The position numbers and the translations under genes were made by a program. The notes below the pieces were generated by a model. That model had not been told where the DNA came from, searched no databases, and saw only the letters and a list, made by a program, of their open reading frames with translations. Of a stretch of 64,000 nt of DNA, positions 22,230 through 34,400 are shown piece by piece (positions within the stretch are counted from its first letter, which is position 1; each line of letters opens with the position of its first letter). The stretch spans positions 27,499,446 through 27,563,445 of the forward strand of contig NC_092640.1 in assembly GCF_039555335.1 (NCBI RefSeq), written 5' to 3'. This DNA comes from Amphiura filiformis. Taxonomy: Eukaryota; Echinodermata; Ophiuroidea; Amphilepidida; Amphiuridae.

Positions 22230-22385
22230 ATGAAAGATGGAGTACCATCTGAAAATTCCGAAGTAGGAATTAATTCCTTGTGTTTGGATCAAAAGTTTAA
22301 ATCAAAATCATGATTTATACCAACACAGATGAACTTTCATGAACGATAGCTTTGACATGTATATTTTTTTTATCAGCGAAGGGCA

Positions 22386-22938
22386 ATATGTGACTGGACG
22401 CGGCGAATCAGCCGTAAAGTCGGCCCCGGTCAATTTTGTTTTATTTCGTGTTTAGAAAATATATACCATAAGCTTTAAAATGGTATATCATTTGACTTCA
22501 AACGATATCCAAAAGCGGGGTTATGATTTGTTGAACTCTGTTCATTCGACAATATTGTATTTTTATTGGTTCTACATGTGTCTCTTTTTCTACATTTCTG
22601 GTAATAAATATCCAACAGTCATAATTGGCAGTCATTTCAAATCATCCCCAAGTCAACGAGGTTCAGAAATATCCTCTCATTGTTCATTGTTGATTATACA
22701 TACCTTGAACAGGATTTAGCCAAAGCAAGCAAAGACAAGAACTATTCGATAGAAATAGGTAGAAGGTTATTATCCTCTTCAGCAGTAGTATTATTGATTG
22801 ATTTAAACAGCGTTTGATAAGATACTTGTCGCAACGAATTGATACACCTATGAATAAGACCTTCATATACATTTTACACTTTAACTCAGAATACAATTTG
22901 CCGAGTTTACGGCTGATTCGCCGCGTCCACTCACATAT
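22386..22938. mobile_element. MITE with ~30-bp terminal inverted repeats
   Basis: The left end ATATGTGACTGGACGCGGCG and right end CGCCGCGTCCACTCACATAT are inverted repeats, extended by AATCAGCCGTAAA/TTTACGGCTGATT. The element is 553 bp. A related element in inverted orientation lies at about 42300-44120 (GGTTATGATTTGTTGAAC and its mirror), split there by another insertion. Short frames inside are not convincing proteins. Confidence 0.75.
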
Positions 22939-23048
22939 AGGTACGTACTCAATAGGCTGTACATTGCAAAATACAACAATATTTCATGAGTGAAATTTGC
23001 TAACAAGTATAACACACAATATTGATTTCTACACTTAGAAATAATTAT

Positions 23049-23416
23049 GAGTACCCCCCGGGTGGTGAATTCTCAAAATGGTCTGCCAAAAATCGCTTGC
23101 CCCCTCCTTTGGTGTGCCAAAAAATCGTTGCCCCCCTTACACATTTAAATTTTTTGGTGAAGCTGAATTTAAAACCTTACATTGAACGTATATTTGCATA
23201 ATTGAACGTTTTCCTACACCTTTTTATATAGGACAGATATAGAAACGATGTCCAAAATATCTGTGCCAAAAAATCCCTTGCCCCCCCCCCCCCTTCGACC
23301 TGCCAAAAATCGCTTGACCCCCCCTTTCGACCTGCCAAAATGCTTGCCCCCCTCCTTTTGGCCTGCCAAAAATCTTTACCCCCCCTCTATAACTCACCAC
23401 CCCGCGGCCGGGGATA
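23049..23416. repeat. C-rich minisatellite inside a foldback
   Basis: Degenerate repeats of a TGCCAAAAATCGCTTG plus C-run unit, about 25-40 bp each, occur between an inverted pair (TACCCCCCGGGTGGTGA on the left, TCACCACCCCGCGGCCGGGG on the right). The long C runs are prone to length error. No gene is involved; reading frames across it are artefacts of the repeat. Confidence 0.7.
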
Positions 23417-23619
23417 CACATAATTATTGCACCACCCCTAAACAGTTTCTTGTTAGTTGTTGCAAAGCAGTTGGTTCCACACTTTCTTAAAATTAAACAT
23501 TTATTTTTCCTTATACAACTGGGAAAAAAATTCGGACCCCCCCTCATTAGCTGAAAATAACATTCAGATTCCCCTCAAGCCGAGTGAAAAAAATCGAATT
23601 CACCCCTTAAATTACCCAT

Positions 23620-24400
23620 CCCCCTGCCATAAATAACGATCGCTACCTAAAATGACCTTTGCAACCAGGTCATCACGTTATCTGCGCTTGTGACAACAAG
23701 CTCCGGGAATCAGGAAAACTGCAAAATAAAATAATTCGACAATCGCGATGTGGACTTAGATATGATTGTACGGAGATTAATTAAGTTGACCCAACTTAAA
23801 TGTGGGCGTAATATGATAAAGGGAAGTCTCACGGAGACTGCGAGAGTTTGCTTATGATGTGTAAAAATTCTTCCACAAATTTCCGTACGGTCATATGTAC
23901 ACGTTGGGATATAGTAGCAGATTAATGAACGAGAACAAAGTTAAGTTCATTGTAATACTTTGCAACTGGCTTCCATCTGATTGTGAATTTTAACGCTATA
24001 GCTTCCGACTATAAATTATTTGAAATAATTCAATAAAGGTATTTAAGGTGAGTATTAATTGCATGAATACATGCTATTTATTTGCATTAATAGCTTAATT
24101 ATCATACCATAATTCGTCAAGAACAGAGACGAGGGGCCTACCATTGAAGTCACTTGTATGACCCTCTCCTCCAGACTACACCCTCTCTGTAGAGCTGTGT
24201 TACCTCCAGTAAAGAGGATGGTGGCATATTCCAAACGCCCTGAATTACTAATCAATCATGTCGTCCATGACATACGGAACTTTTCAGGTCAAAAGTTCAG
24301 CTTATCTTCTAAGTAGGGGTGTGTGCTGGTGTGGGGTGTGTGCTGGTTTTTGCTGACAAATGAGGATACACACATGACATTCTACATTTAATCCATGGAC
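23620..24400. other. Non-coding stretch
   Basis: No supported gene or repeat was seen. Confidence 0.35.
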
Positions 24401-24401
24401 C

Positions 24402-24777
24402 CAGGGCCGTCGCTAGACTGGGGATGGGTGCATAAAATTGACTGTTGTCGTCAAAACCATGTTGTCGGCAAATGTAGTGAAAGCTGTTATTGTTGGCAAA
24501 TTGCAACAGTCATATAACAAATAAAAAATTTTAATCTTTAAAATGTGTTACGAAATTGTGCTGTTGTTACGTAATAGGCCTATTGTTAATGTTATAGTAG
24601 TTATTAATTTAAAAAATATTGTCTGAAAATGTTTTGGTCCAATCCCCCCCCTCAAACTTTTTAGATTCTTGAGCGCCGCCCTGGCTTTATAAAAATTGGG
24701 TCTACAATTCACATAATATTTCCGTCGGCAAAACATGCTGTACATCCCCGAATCATATTGGTCTAGCGACGCCCCTG
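24402..24777. mobile_element. hAT-like MITE
   Basis: Terminal inverted repeats are CAGGGCCGTCGCTAGAC and GTCTAGCGACGCCCCTG. The flanks are CATGGACC on the left and CATGATGGACC on the right, which may be an 8-bp duplication altered by a 3-bp insertion. CAGGGGCG-type ends are usual for hAT MITEs. It is 376 bp and non-coding. Confidence 0.7.
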
Positions 24778-24849
24778 CATGATGGACCTCTCTGCAATGG
24801 GGGCCGTCAACCATATCGTACATTATATATACCATCCGCATAAACATTT

Positions 24850-25990
24850 TTTTCTCGGATCGACTTGGAACGCTCGGAGAATTTTACGTGGGTACATACT
24901 ACTACTACTGTGCTGAAATATCAGTAAGATCGAAGCATGTTTTGCCCAGCCAGTAGATTTTCACAAAATCCCTACTTATTTGCTATTTCTTACTGTGTAA
25001 CCAGGCCCGTACGCAGGATTTTTTTTTTGGGGGTGCTGATTTTGAAAAAGTGGACTTTTTTCCAAAGGGGGGGGATTTTGTTAAAAGTGGACTTTTCCCC
25101 CAAAATTTGGACCTTTTTTGACCAAAAAACCGTAAAAACCTGATTTTTTTGCTCGCTACGCTCGCAAATTCTTAAATTTTGGGACTTTTTGTATACTTTT
25201 GCAAATTTGGGGAGGTGCGGTCGCACCCCCGCACCCCCCCCCCCCCTGCGTGCGGGCCTGTGTGTAACTCTATATAGAGAAATCAGCAGGAACAACCTAG
25301 GAAAAGTAGGCATTCATAATGACATCATATCCAATATCTTTAGGTAGTTTATTTCATCAAATAGCAAGAAATTTCACAATGTTGGACTTGTTGCGTAGAT
25401 ATGAACTGCAAAAGTACAAACAATACATAAGATGAATTTCGAGCAGCTCTGACTTGACCAGTGGTTATAGTGTCATGTGACGTCTGACTTGCAGTAATTT
25501 TCAAGGCCGTGTGACCTGTAAGTCAACAAATGGCTAGCCGAAAATCATATGTAATTTATTTTCGGCAATGCTGCAGTTCATATCTATGCAACAATACCAA
25601 AATTGTGAAATTTGACTGAGTAGAATTGGTGAAATGCTCCATAATGCTACCCCTACCCCTTAATATAGTAACTCAAATATCATCAATATTTACCTTACAT
25701 ACATGTCTTTAGTAAAAATAATGGTAACCAATTGGAGACTGCTTGCTATTTGGTGAGGGTCCAAACAAACTACCCAAAGTATTTAATATTGGCTACGATG
25801 TCATCTGATTGATCTGAATGCCTTTTCCCAGGTTGTTTCTGCTGATTTCTGTTTTTCGCTGAAATAGCAAATAAGTAGGGTTTTGTGAAAATCAACTGCC
25901 TGGGTGAAACATGCTTCGATCTTACTGATTTTACAGCGCAATAGTAGTATGTACTCCGAGACTTCCAAGTCGATCCGAGAAAAAAAAGGG
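24850..25990. mobile_element. Foldback element, ~1.1 kb
   Basis: The left arm (about 24850-25000: TCTCGGATCGACTTGGAA, AAGATCGAAGCATG, TACTTATTTGCTATTTC) is mirrored at about 25865-25985 (TTCCAAGTCGATCCGAGA, CATGCTTCGATCTT, GAAATAGCAAATAAGTA). The core is non-coding and carries the hAT-type MITE at 25002-25260 immediately inside the left arm. Confidence 0.75.
25002..25260. mobile_element. hAT-type MITE with perfect 8-bp target duplication
   Basis: Terminal inverted repeats are CAGGCCCGTACGCAGG and CCTGCGTGCGGGCCTG. The octamer TGTGTAAC stands immediately before (24994-25001) and after (25261-25268) the element. The CAG terminus plus an 8-bp duplication is the hAT signature. It is 259 bp, non-coding, and nested in the foldback element at 24850-25990, so it is the younger of the two. 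Confidence 0.85.
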
Positions 25991-25994
25991 TTTT

Positions 25995-27885
25995 TCGCCA
26001 CACCCTAATACACATACACACAAAAATGCCGGAAAACGCCATCGCGTATGTGTGCAGGGCGTCACTGGCTCTGTCTGCCAGAGTGTACGACGTTCAATTT
26101 TTTCCCAAGTTCGAGTCCACTCTGTATGCCAGAATGTACGGTGTTTTTCCCCTAAGTCCAAACTAGAGCTAAGCGAGTGTAGGATGGGCCCACATTTTGA
26201 TACCTCGCATATATATGTATGGTTTAAATGATCATATTACCATGTAAAAGGGTGAAGACCTGAATAATTTTGATTATAGAATTATCTGAAAGTGAAAAAA
26301 CGTGTAACACAATTATTGAGAATCGAGTTATTCTCGATGTAGACTAGGTAAAGCAGTTCAAAGGCAGAGTGTACTATGTATGGCCTCTCGGCCATTGTCG
26401 GCAGAATATACACTGCACTTAACTTCTGTTTGCATTCTATAATTGAAAACATCTTAAGGGGGTACTACACCCATTGCATTTTTTTTGCATTTTTTTTGCA
26501 TTTTGTGAAGAAATTAGAAAAAGAAATTGGACAAAGTGGTATAGGGGCAAATCTTCTCTTTCAATTGGTGGCATCAGTATCAATGACGCCTACATACTTC
26601 TAATGGTATAAGCCAAAAAGTGGTACATCACTGATGTTTTAAATTCACTTCATTTTGGAATGCTTACTATCAACGGATTTCGTTAAAATTTTGGATATGT
26701 GTTGCTAACACATTAGGGAAATAATGTTGATATGTAAAATGGGAATAAGTGGTCCCTGATTTCGTTTATGACTTCATGAACTTGGTGCTCCACAACTATC
26801 AAAAAACGAACCGGTTAAAATGCTTCTATTTTCAATGTTGAGCTATATTTTGTATTTTGAACTTGCGACACTATTTCACTGAAACTTAATTAAGCCATAG
26901 GTAACAGGTTACCACAACCACACTACAGCAATGTTGAAAAAGATTGTATTTTTTTGTCACCTATACCACCATATTAGGTAGTTTTCCGTAAGCTTCATTT
27001 TTGTGATTTTGGTAACTATTTTATATTTATTTGCCAAATCTATCTCAACTAGGCAATCTAAATTGTACTCACCATTTACATCCCAAGGTATTTTAGTATA
27101 TCCACCTCACACATTTCCATTATATATCCAGTAACAGACAAAATATCAAAATTGATGCCTCATTATGACATGTATGATATCACAGACTATCACATGTATT
27201 CAAAATTGATGCCTGAATTTGACCTGAACCAATTGACCTATAACCTGACCTTTGATGACCTTATAGCCTTTTTTAATCTCTTTTCCTAACAACACATTAT
27301 AGAAGATACATACATGGTGTAGTATTAAATTGTCTATATGGAAGAGATTAGGAGTATTTAATTTATTCAGTGCTATAATCAGTGAGTACATTTCTATAGA
27401 TAGTATAACAAAGGATTTAATGTATTCTATTCATGTATTCTACTTGGACATGTTCAATAGAATAAATTATGGTTTGTTATGAAACACACATCTCAGTTAC
27501 TAGGATACAGTAAACAAAAAATATAAAGGGCTAAAATGACTTACTAAAATGGTTTAAAAACACTTTGTATGTAGATATATTTTATAAGTTCATGACATGA
27601 GGTGATGAACATATTTATGTACTTTATAAATTTACAAGAAAAAAAGAAGAGGGGTACTGATGAAAATCAGGGTATTATTCCCCATTAATATTTTGTTCAA
27701 TCAGCCACGTGTCAAGTGTAATGCATCGCCATATTTAATGACAGTGCTCTTGATCAAGAGGACATGGAGCTGATGTGGTCCTCCGTAACAATGAAGTCAA
27801 AGAAGATTACTCTTTGTTTTTGTCTATAAACTACCTAATGCTAACAGTGATATGATATTACAGTATCTGATTTCACACCACCAAA
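25995..27885. other. Non-coding stretch
   Basis: No gene was seen. An isolated TTAAGGGGGTACTACACCC motif at about 26455-26473 matches the terminus of the MITE at 15292-15653, followed by a T-rich repeat of TTTTTTTTGCA. The matching second terminus was not found. Confidence 0.4.
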
Positions 27886-28122
27886 TACAGCATGTCTCAA
27901 AAAAAATTGTGCAAGTAAAAAGCGCCCTCTTAGGCAATTAGAAAATACCGTTGTGACATGATGCTTACATTAACGTCAAGGGCGTAGTCTTAGCTCTCAA
28001 ATGCCGTTTGTTTTGTTCAATTTGCTTGTTTCAATCTCGAGATATTATTATTTAACAACGAAAGGGCAAAATCACAATTGTGCCACTTTTACTAGGGAAG
28101 AGAGCTGTACATCAATGATAGT

Positions 28123-28172
28123 TGATGCGTCTAATGCACTCCCCTTTCGGGGCTCGTGCATTAGACGCATCA
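28123..28172. repeat. Perfect 17-bp-stem hairpin
   Basis: TGATGCGTCTAATGCAC is followed by a 16-base loop, itself able to pair CCCC with GGGG, and then the exact reverse complement GTGCATTAGACGCATCA. It lies just inside the left arm of the 27888-28985 foldback. Confidence 0.85.
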
Positions 28173-28245
28173 TTCGCATCAACATCAGCGCGCGTGCATT
28201 ATTTTGTCTAATTTCTCTCCCAACAAGTAATATAAACCTATAATG

Positions 28246-28502
28246 TCCGTATGCACAAAAGAGTTAGACCGGGTCTAAAGGTAGACCTGGTCTAAGTGGA
28301 ATTTATTACCATGAGAAAGGACATTTTCCTTTATATTTGCTTAAGTTATTTTGTATTATTTTTAAAGATTGCATTAAAATCTTTAGATTGTGCTAGCTAC
28401 TCTAGGAAGGAAATAAGAGTAAAGGACCATTCCTGGTGGAACTTAATTCCAGTTAGACCAGGTCTAACTTTAGACCCCGTCTCACTCTTTTGTGCATACG
28501 GA
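28246..28502. mobile_element. Nested MITE
   Basis: The ends TCCGTATGCACAAAAGAGT and ACTCTTTTGTGCATACGGA are inverted. The inner arms share TTAGACC-GGGTCTAA-type blocks and GGACCTTTAC-like elements. It is about 257 bp and non-coding, and lies inside the larger foldback. Confidence 0.75.
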
Positions 28503-29329
28503 CCTTAGTGTCTTTTAACATGTCTTGAGTGACTAGGAGAATATTTACCATGATAAAATCATTGACGTGCACATGTATTTAAATTTACAGCAGAATGTGA
28601 AATATTTATTCTTTTATTCTGTACAAAAAGATAATCATTATTCCTGCATCATGATAAAATAGTAAAAACAGTAAAAAAAAAAATTGTATTGTGTAATTGG
28701 TGCATTCTTTTGATTTCACGAAGGAACCCTTGATAAACTTGATGTTATCACTGATTTACATGTAAAGCCCTCTTCCCTAGTAAAAGTGGCACAATTGGGA
28801 TTTTACCCTTTCGTCGTTAACTAAGCATATCTTGAGATTAAAACAAGCCAATTGAACAGAATAAACGGCATTTGAGAGCTAAGACTATGCCCTTGACGTT
28901 GATGTAAGCATCATGTCACAACGGTATTTTCTAATTGCCAAAGAGGGCGCTTTTCACTTGCACAATTTTTTTTGAGACAGGCTGTAGTATTATACGGTCG
29001 TGCGCCCTGAATACATTTCTCAGAAAAAACTATGGATGGCCTAAAGTAAGCATAAATATGAGCAGAAATTTGCATACCTTTGCCTAAATTTGGATTGGTC
29101 ATGTTTAGTAATATCAAATAATACAGATGGGAGAGATCGAGTATCTTTTGATGATTTTAGCAGTCGTTTCTATACAGAAACACTGGCATGATTTTGTAGG
29201 TAAATTAGGTAATTCCCAAACATCACAGACTTCAAGGGCGAGTCGTAAAAAGTAATGACGGTCAACTGATATTTTTCCCAGTCAGAAGGATCAGACTAGG
29301 GCTAATTTGAACCATCATAGCTGTCGCTA

Positions 29330-31000
29330 AGAACTGAGTCGCTCTGGTTTGATAACCACTGCAAAAGAGTAACCAAGAAGCTTCGCTTATTCAGGAAGTT
29401 AAAAAAAACCCAAGACCAAGTAAAGCAAAAGATACGTTTACAAAAGTTAGAAAGGAGTACAATCATCAAAGAGGTAGCCAGAAGGAGCTATGACAACAAG
29501 TTGAAGAAGAACTCTAAGCAGCAAGATATCTTGGAACACTGTTATCATCCTGTCTGGTAAATCTACCAGAGTTGATATACTAGTGCTGCAGGATGAGCGT
29601 CAAGTCTACACTACATCAAAAGACAAAGCTGACAAATTTTGCCAGACCTTTGCCGCTAAATTTCAGCTTGCCAGCACAGAAGAATCTGCTCCTGAAGGTC
29701 AGCATTCAGCAACATGCTCAATTGAAAAGCTAGCCTTCAAGGTCAAAGATGTTAGAAGCTTCTCAGGAATCTGCATCCAGATAAAGCTACTGGTCCTGAC
29801 GAAATTACAAGAGAGTTGCGAAGTTCCGTCCATCTACCTACCGCCCAATATTTCTGATCTGGATCATCAGCAAGGTCGTGGAGGCTGTTCCTCCTTAGAA
29901 ACCAACGGATCTCGGCTATACAATTTGGATTTAGGCCACACGACAGCACAGCTGACATCCTCACCATTCTTTACCAAGAGTGGTTCAACTCCCTGGACAG
30001 ACGCAACGATGTGCGTCTGATTGCCTTGGACATCGAAGGAGCATTTGACAAGGTCTGGCATAATGGTCTTTGCTCAAAACTCATGGCAAAAGGAATATCC
30101 AGTATCCAGCAAGCTGCTCGCCTAGAGTAGGAGCTACCTGACAGATCGTTCTATCAAAGTTGTCTTATCTGACCAGTCATCAAGTACTTCCTCCATCAAT
30201 GCATCAGTTTCCCAGGGGTCAATATTGGACCCACTGTTGTTCTCTGTCTTCATTGATGACCTGGGGATGAGTGTGAAAGCTATAACGCAGATGATTCCAA
30301 ATTGTTCTGTGAGACTGCATCTAGAGACAACCCTGACAATATCAAGAAAGAGAAATCCAGCCAAGTCTGATCACCAAGCCAGCTGAGAAGGAGGAGTTGG
30401 AGATTCTGAGAGTCACAGTCGACAGCAAGCTGACCTGGACAAAGTACATTTCTAACGTCTCGTCCAGAGCAGGACGGAAGCTGGGCGCTCTGAGTAGAGT
30501 AGCAAGCAAATTTGATGGCAAAAGCAGAGCAACCGTTTACAAGACTCAAGTTCGCAGTGTGATGGAATACGCCTCACTGTCTTGGATGAGTACCTGCGCC
30601 ACCACTCTAGTAGACTCTATCCAGAGAATGGCCCTTTGAATCATAGGCGTGAGCGAAGATGTAGTACAGATCGAGCTGAACATCACATCTCATCATCAAA
30701 GACGTCAAGTGGCTACAGCAACAGTCCTCTACAAAATGCACACCAGTTTGTGCCCGTCATATCTGAAGGCACTGCTACCAAATCATTTGTAGGTAGAAGA
30801 GCTACCTGCTCCAGAGCTTGTCCATGCCTTGCCATGCTCTCACAGATCAATGGAGTAGTCGGAGACATATCTGACAACGGCGCACCATCCGTCAAGGGCA
30901 GAGTGCATAAACACCTTATTTCATGTGTCTGATGCTTTACTGTACCCCTTCACTCTTTCTGTTCCAAACTGCTGTGAACCACTGATTGCCCCCTGTGGAT
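29330..31000 (+). pseudogene. Decayed LINE reverse transcriptase
   Basis: Pieces of a Jockey-like RT occur in several frames. Near 30020 is LDIEGAFDKVWHNGL (motif A). Near 30205 there is motif B-like sequence coding for FPGVNIGPTVV in one frame and PQGSILDPLLF in another. At 30397-30640 there is a late segment, SKLTWTKYISNVSSRAGRKLGALSRV and VMEYASLSW, as found after the RT palm. The 5' piece from about 29380 is lysine-rich, as in the region before RT in such ORFs. Multiple stops and shifts make it non-functional, and it is much older than the LINE at 19087-21055. Confidence 0.75.
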
Positions 31001-31497
31001 GTTTTTTTTATAGTGCCTAGGTGCTTAAATTAATTCCCCTCAAATTACTTCGCCCTTCCCTTCATTAAGTTACCTTCTTCTTCAATAAATACGCAAGTAG
31101 TTCTTTCCCCCACCTCTCTTAGGCTTCCCATTTGTTTTTATTAAGTCCCTCTTGTTTTTTTTGTTTTGTTTTTTATCTATAGAGTGATCACTGTCTATCC
31201 TCGTTTCATTTTTCTAGCCTTTCCTTCCCTCTTAACCCATTATTTCTAAATCTGGTGAAGATAGTATAACAGAGGACTTAGTTAAGGAACATTAATATTA
31301 TTTGACTTGCCAGGAGAGTTTTGTCATGTTTTTGCTGCGAACGAGGCCCTAAATATGTTTTGGCTTTTAAAATAAGAATCCCTTTAAAATGGGATGTGCT
31401 GGGAAGCCTATATGACTAGTCTCCCAATGGCGCCTGAGGAGAGTGCCATATCAGTTATAACCAATCATCATGATTTGGTATTTCAAATTTCAGCAAC

Positions 31498-34400
31498 ATG
31501 GCGTCAACAACAGAAACAGAAGATGCCTTTACTAAGAGAATGTCTCAATTGGTGGGAGACAGCCATTTGTGTTTGTCTGTAGCATTAGGCGTTCAGACTG
31601 GACTGTTTGAAAAGATGGCGGAATGGGACGAACCAAAATCTTCTGAAGAGATTGCTCAAGCCACGGAGTCAAAAGAACGGTAAGATTATTGCTGCTTAGC
31701 CAGTTAACCTTTCAACTTTTTACTTTGACTTCCTTTCAACTCATTATTCGAAAACTTTTCAGGGACGCACCATTTGAATTCCATTGGGCCTGGAAGTTGG
31801 GGGTCAAGGCAAATTGTTTTTACGCCGACGAAGGCGTCAATTTTTTTAATACTAGGTATTGTCTTGGTGTTATTTTTGTTTTAATTTTCATGCATTGTAG
31901 GTGGGGAAAGTTTTTTCAGTGATAGTGGGTAAAGGTGTTTTTTTTTTCATGTACATGTAGTGAGGGATATTTTTTCAAAAACATCCAGCCCACCCCCTGG
32001 AAGTCAAATGGTACGTCCCTATGTTCATTTTATGATGACATATATTATGATAAATTGTTTCATTAATTAACCCTAGATTAAGGTTTCTAACAAATTAATG
32101 CAAGTATCTTCTCCTGAGTTCGAATATGTACTGAATGGTCAGTGAGTTTATTTTGAATAAAAACAATTTGTTCACTTGTTAAAATGCAGCTACGTTAGGG
32201 AGTGGCTTGGAGCTATGGTCACAGGCAGTATTGTTGAATTATCAACAGATTCCTCAGGAGTGGATCGATTCTTGCTACCACCATGTCGTCGTAATGCATT
32301 AACAAGAGCAGGGGCTACAGATAGTAGCACTCATTATTCACTGGCTATTCCTGCTCTGGCGGAAGTATTTGGAAAAATTGTAAACTGCTTCAAGAAAGAC
32401 GGACCAAAAGGTATGGTCAGATTACACTTGTTTAAATGGGCACCACTACCAACACCACACCGCCCTCACCACCAACACACCATCACCATCCCCCCACTAC
32501 AACCTCCACATGCACCACCATTATCATTGGGCTATTTTAGAAAATAAATACACACCCCCCTATAGAGAAGAAACTTTTCAATAAACGAAATGGCTGGATT
32601 TCCAAGTTTGCTTTCTGAAAATATGACGGGAATTCCAGTTGCCAATGTTATCGGAGATGCAGTTAAGGGATCTGGAATGAGCGTTTTGAGCGTTTCGACG
32701 GTATTTTTTGTGGGACATGAGAGCACAACAGACATATCGAATTGCATTCTGAATACGAAGAATGTCTTTCTGATATCAAATAATTTTCATTTTTTGAAAT
32801 TCACGATATGATACAAATTTTATAACAAATTAAAAAAATTTGATATTTTTCACATTTTTGATATAACAGTCCTCGAAGTAAATTTTATAAATCTAATGAT
32901 TTATTCTTAAAGTGTATGTAGCTGGGAGGAAAAGCCGACGATCAATTGAAAATTTTGACCTTTCATATTGAAGATGTGGATTTTTTTCCCAAAAAGACCT
33001 AATTGTTTTGGTGTTTTGGGAAAAAAATTCATATCTTCAATACGAAAGGTCAAAATTTTCAATTGATCGTCGGCTTTTCATCCCACCAACATACACTTTA
33101 AGTATAAATGATCAGATTTATAAAGTTTACTTCGAGTACTGTTAAATATCAAAGATATCAATTTTTAATCATTTGCCATAATAGTACAGGAGCAGCAACC
33201 TCAAAAAAATGACTTCGTTCATCCCCCACTACATACAAGGTTTGACACCATAGGTAGTTAGTATGGACCCTCTAGATCACTGCTAGGTAGGTAGTGGACT
33301 CAAATTGTGGTATCACTTTTTTTTTACAGGTCATTTTATGTATGGACGTATAATCGCATAAAATCACAAAAAATAGGACAAAATTAAGGGGTAGGGGAGA
33401 TATAAATTCCCATAACTCAACTTTTACTCATAATAATGAATTTATTTTGGTATGAATATGTAGCTAATTGATTGTTCTAATTGCCTAGTATTATTTGAAA
33501 GCAAACCTAGGTTTCATTTGATCATGATTGGAAGTGGCCAGTCCATACACTAGTGAAAAATCAGATTTTTCACAACAATGCGTAGGGTGGGTGTTTTTGT
33601 GACATTGGCTTCAAATTTTACTATTGTGCCAATTTCTGTTTTCAAAATTAATCAAGTTTCCATTTTTTAATTTTGTTTTTAATATCAAGCATATCTAGGC
33701 AAACTTTAATGTTATGGTTCAAATATTTATGTATGTGCATGTTTGCTTGCATGTTGGTTTGTGTTTTGTGGGTTTGGGGGGGGTGGGTGGGTATGTGGGT
33801 GTGGGTGCGGGGTGTGTATAGGGTTCAGGGTTGGGGTGTTTTACATGTCTTAATATGTCACTCAGCTGAACTATATAAGTTCTATTAACAAAATTTGTTT
33901 GGTAAGTTGCCATTCATGTATTAATTTGAATATTTATATGTGCGGGGTGAGATCAACCGCTGTTTGTCAGGAAAATAGACTGAAAATGTAAAAAAATAGT
34001 TACTTTTCCACATGTAGCAGCGTGTGTAACAATATTAAGGGGTAGGGGAAATATAAACCATCATAACTCAACTTCAACTCATGATAATGAATTAATTTTG
34101 GAATTAACATGTATCTAATTGATTGTTCAAACGTGTTAGTATTATTTTAAAGCAAGGCAAACATTAATTGTCAGGTAGATAGCCATAAAATGTGAGAAAA
34201 GGTTACTTTTCTATGTATAACCATGTCAAATATGGCATTATTAAGGTGGTTCGAAAGGCAAGGTTTAGGGAAATCATGAATTCCAACATTTTTGCAAATA
34301 TCTCCAAAACCTTTCATGATACAATCTCAAGTGAGTTTGTGCTTATGTAGGGATATGTTGGCCATGTTATGAAGGTAATAAAACCGTTGCCATGGTAACC

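Larger units (their letters stand above)
27888..28985. mobile_element. Foldback element, ~1.1 kb, with ~220-bp arms
   Basis: The left arm starts ACAGCATGTCTCAAAAAAAA and the right arm ends TTTTTTTTGAGACAGGCTGT. The arms share AAGCGCCCTCTT, ACGGTATTTTC-type, ATGCTTACATTAACGTCAAG and GTGCCACTTTTACTAGGGAA blocks in mirror order. The centre contains a separate hairpin (28123-28172) and a nested MITE (28246-28502). Confidence 0.8.

Noticed and set aside
23224-23547. Glycine-rich 107-codon minus-strand frame
   Set aside because: It is produced by the C-rich minisatellite, with long C runs that shift frame easily.
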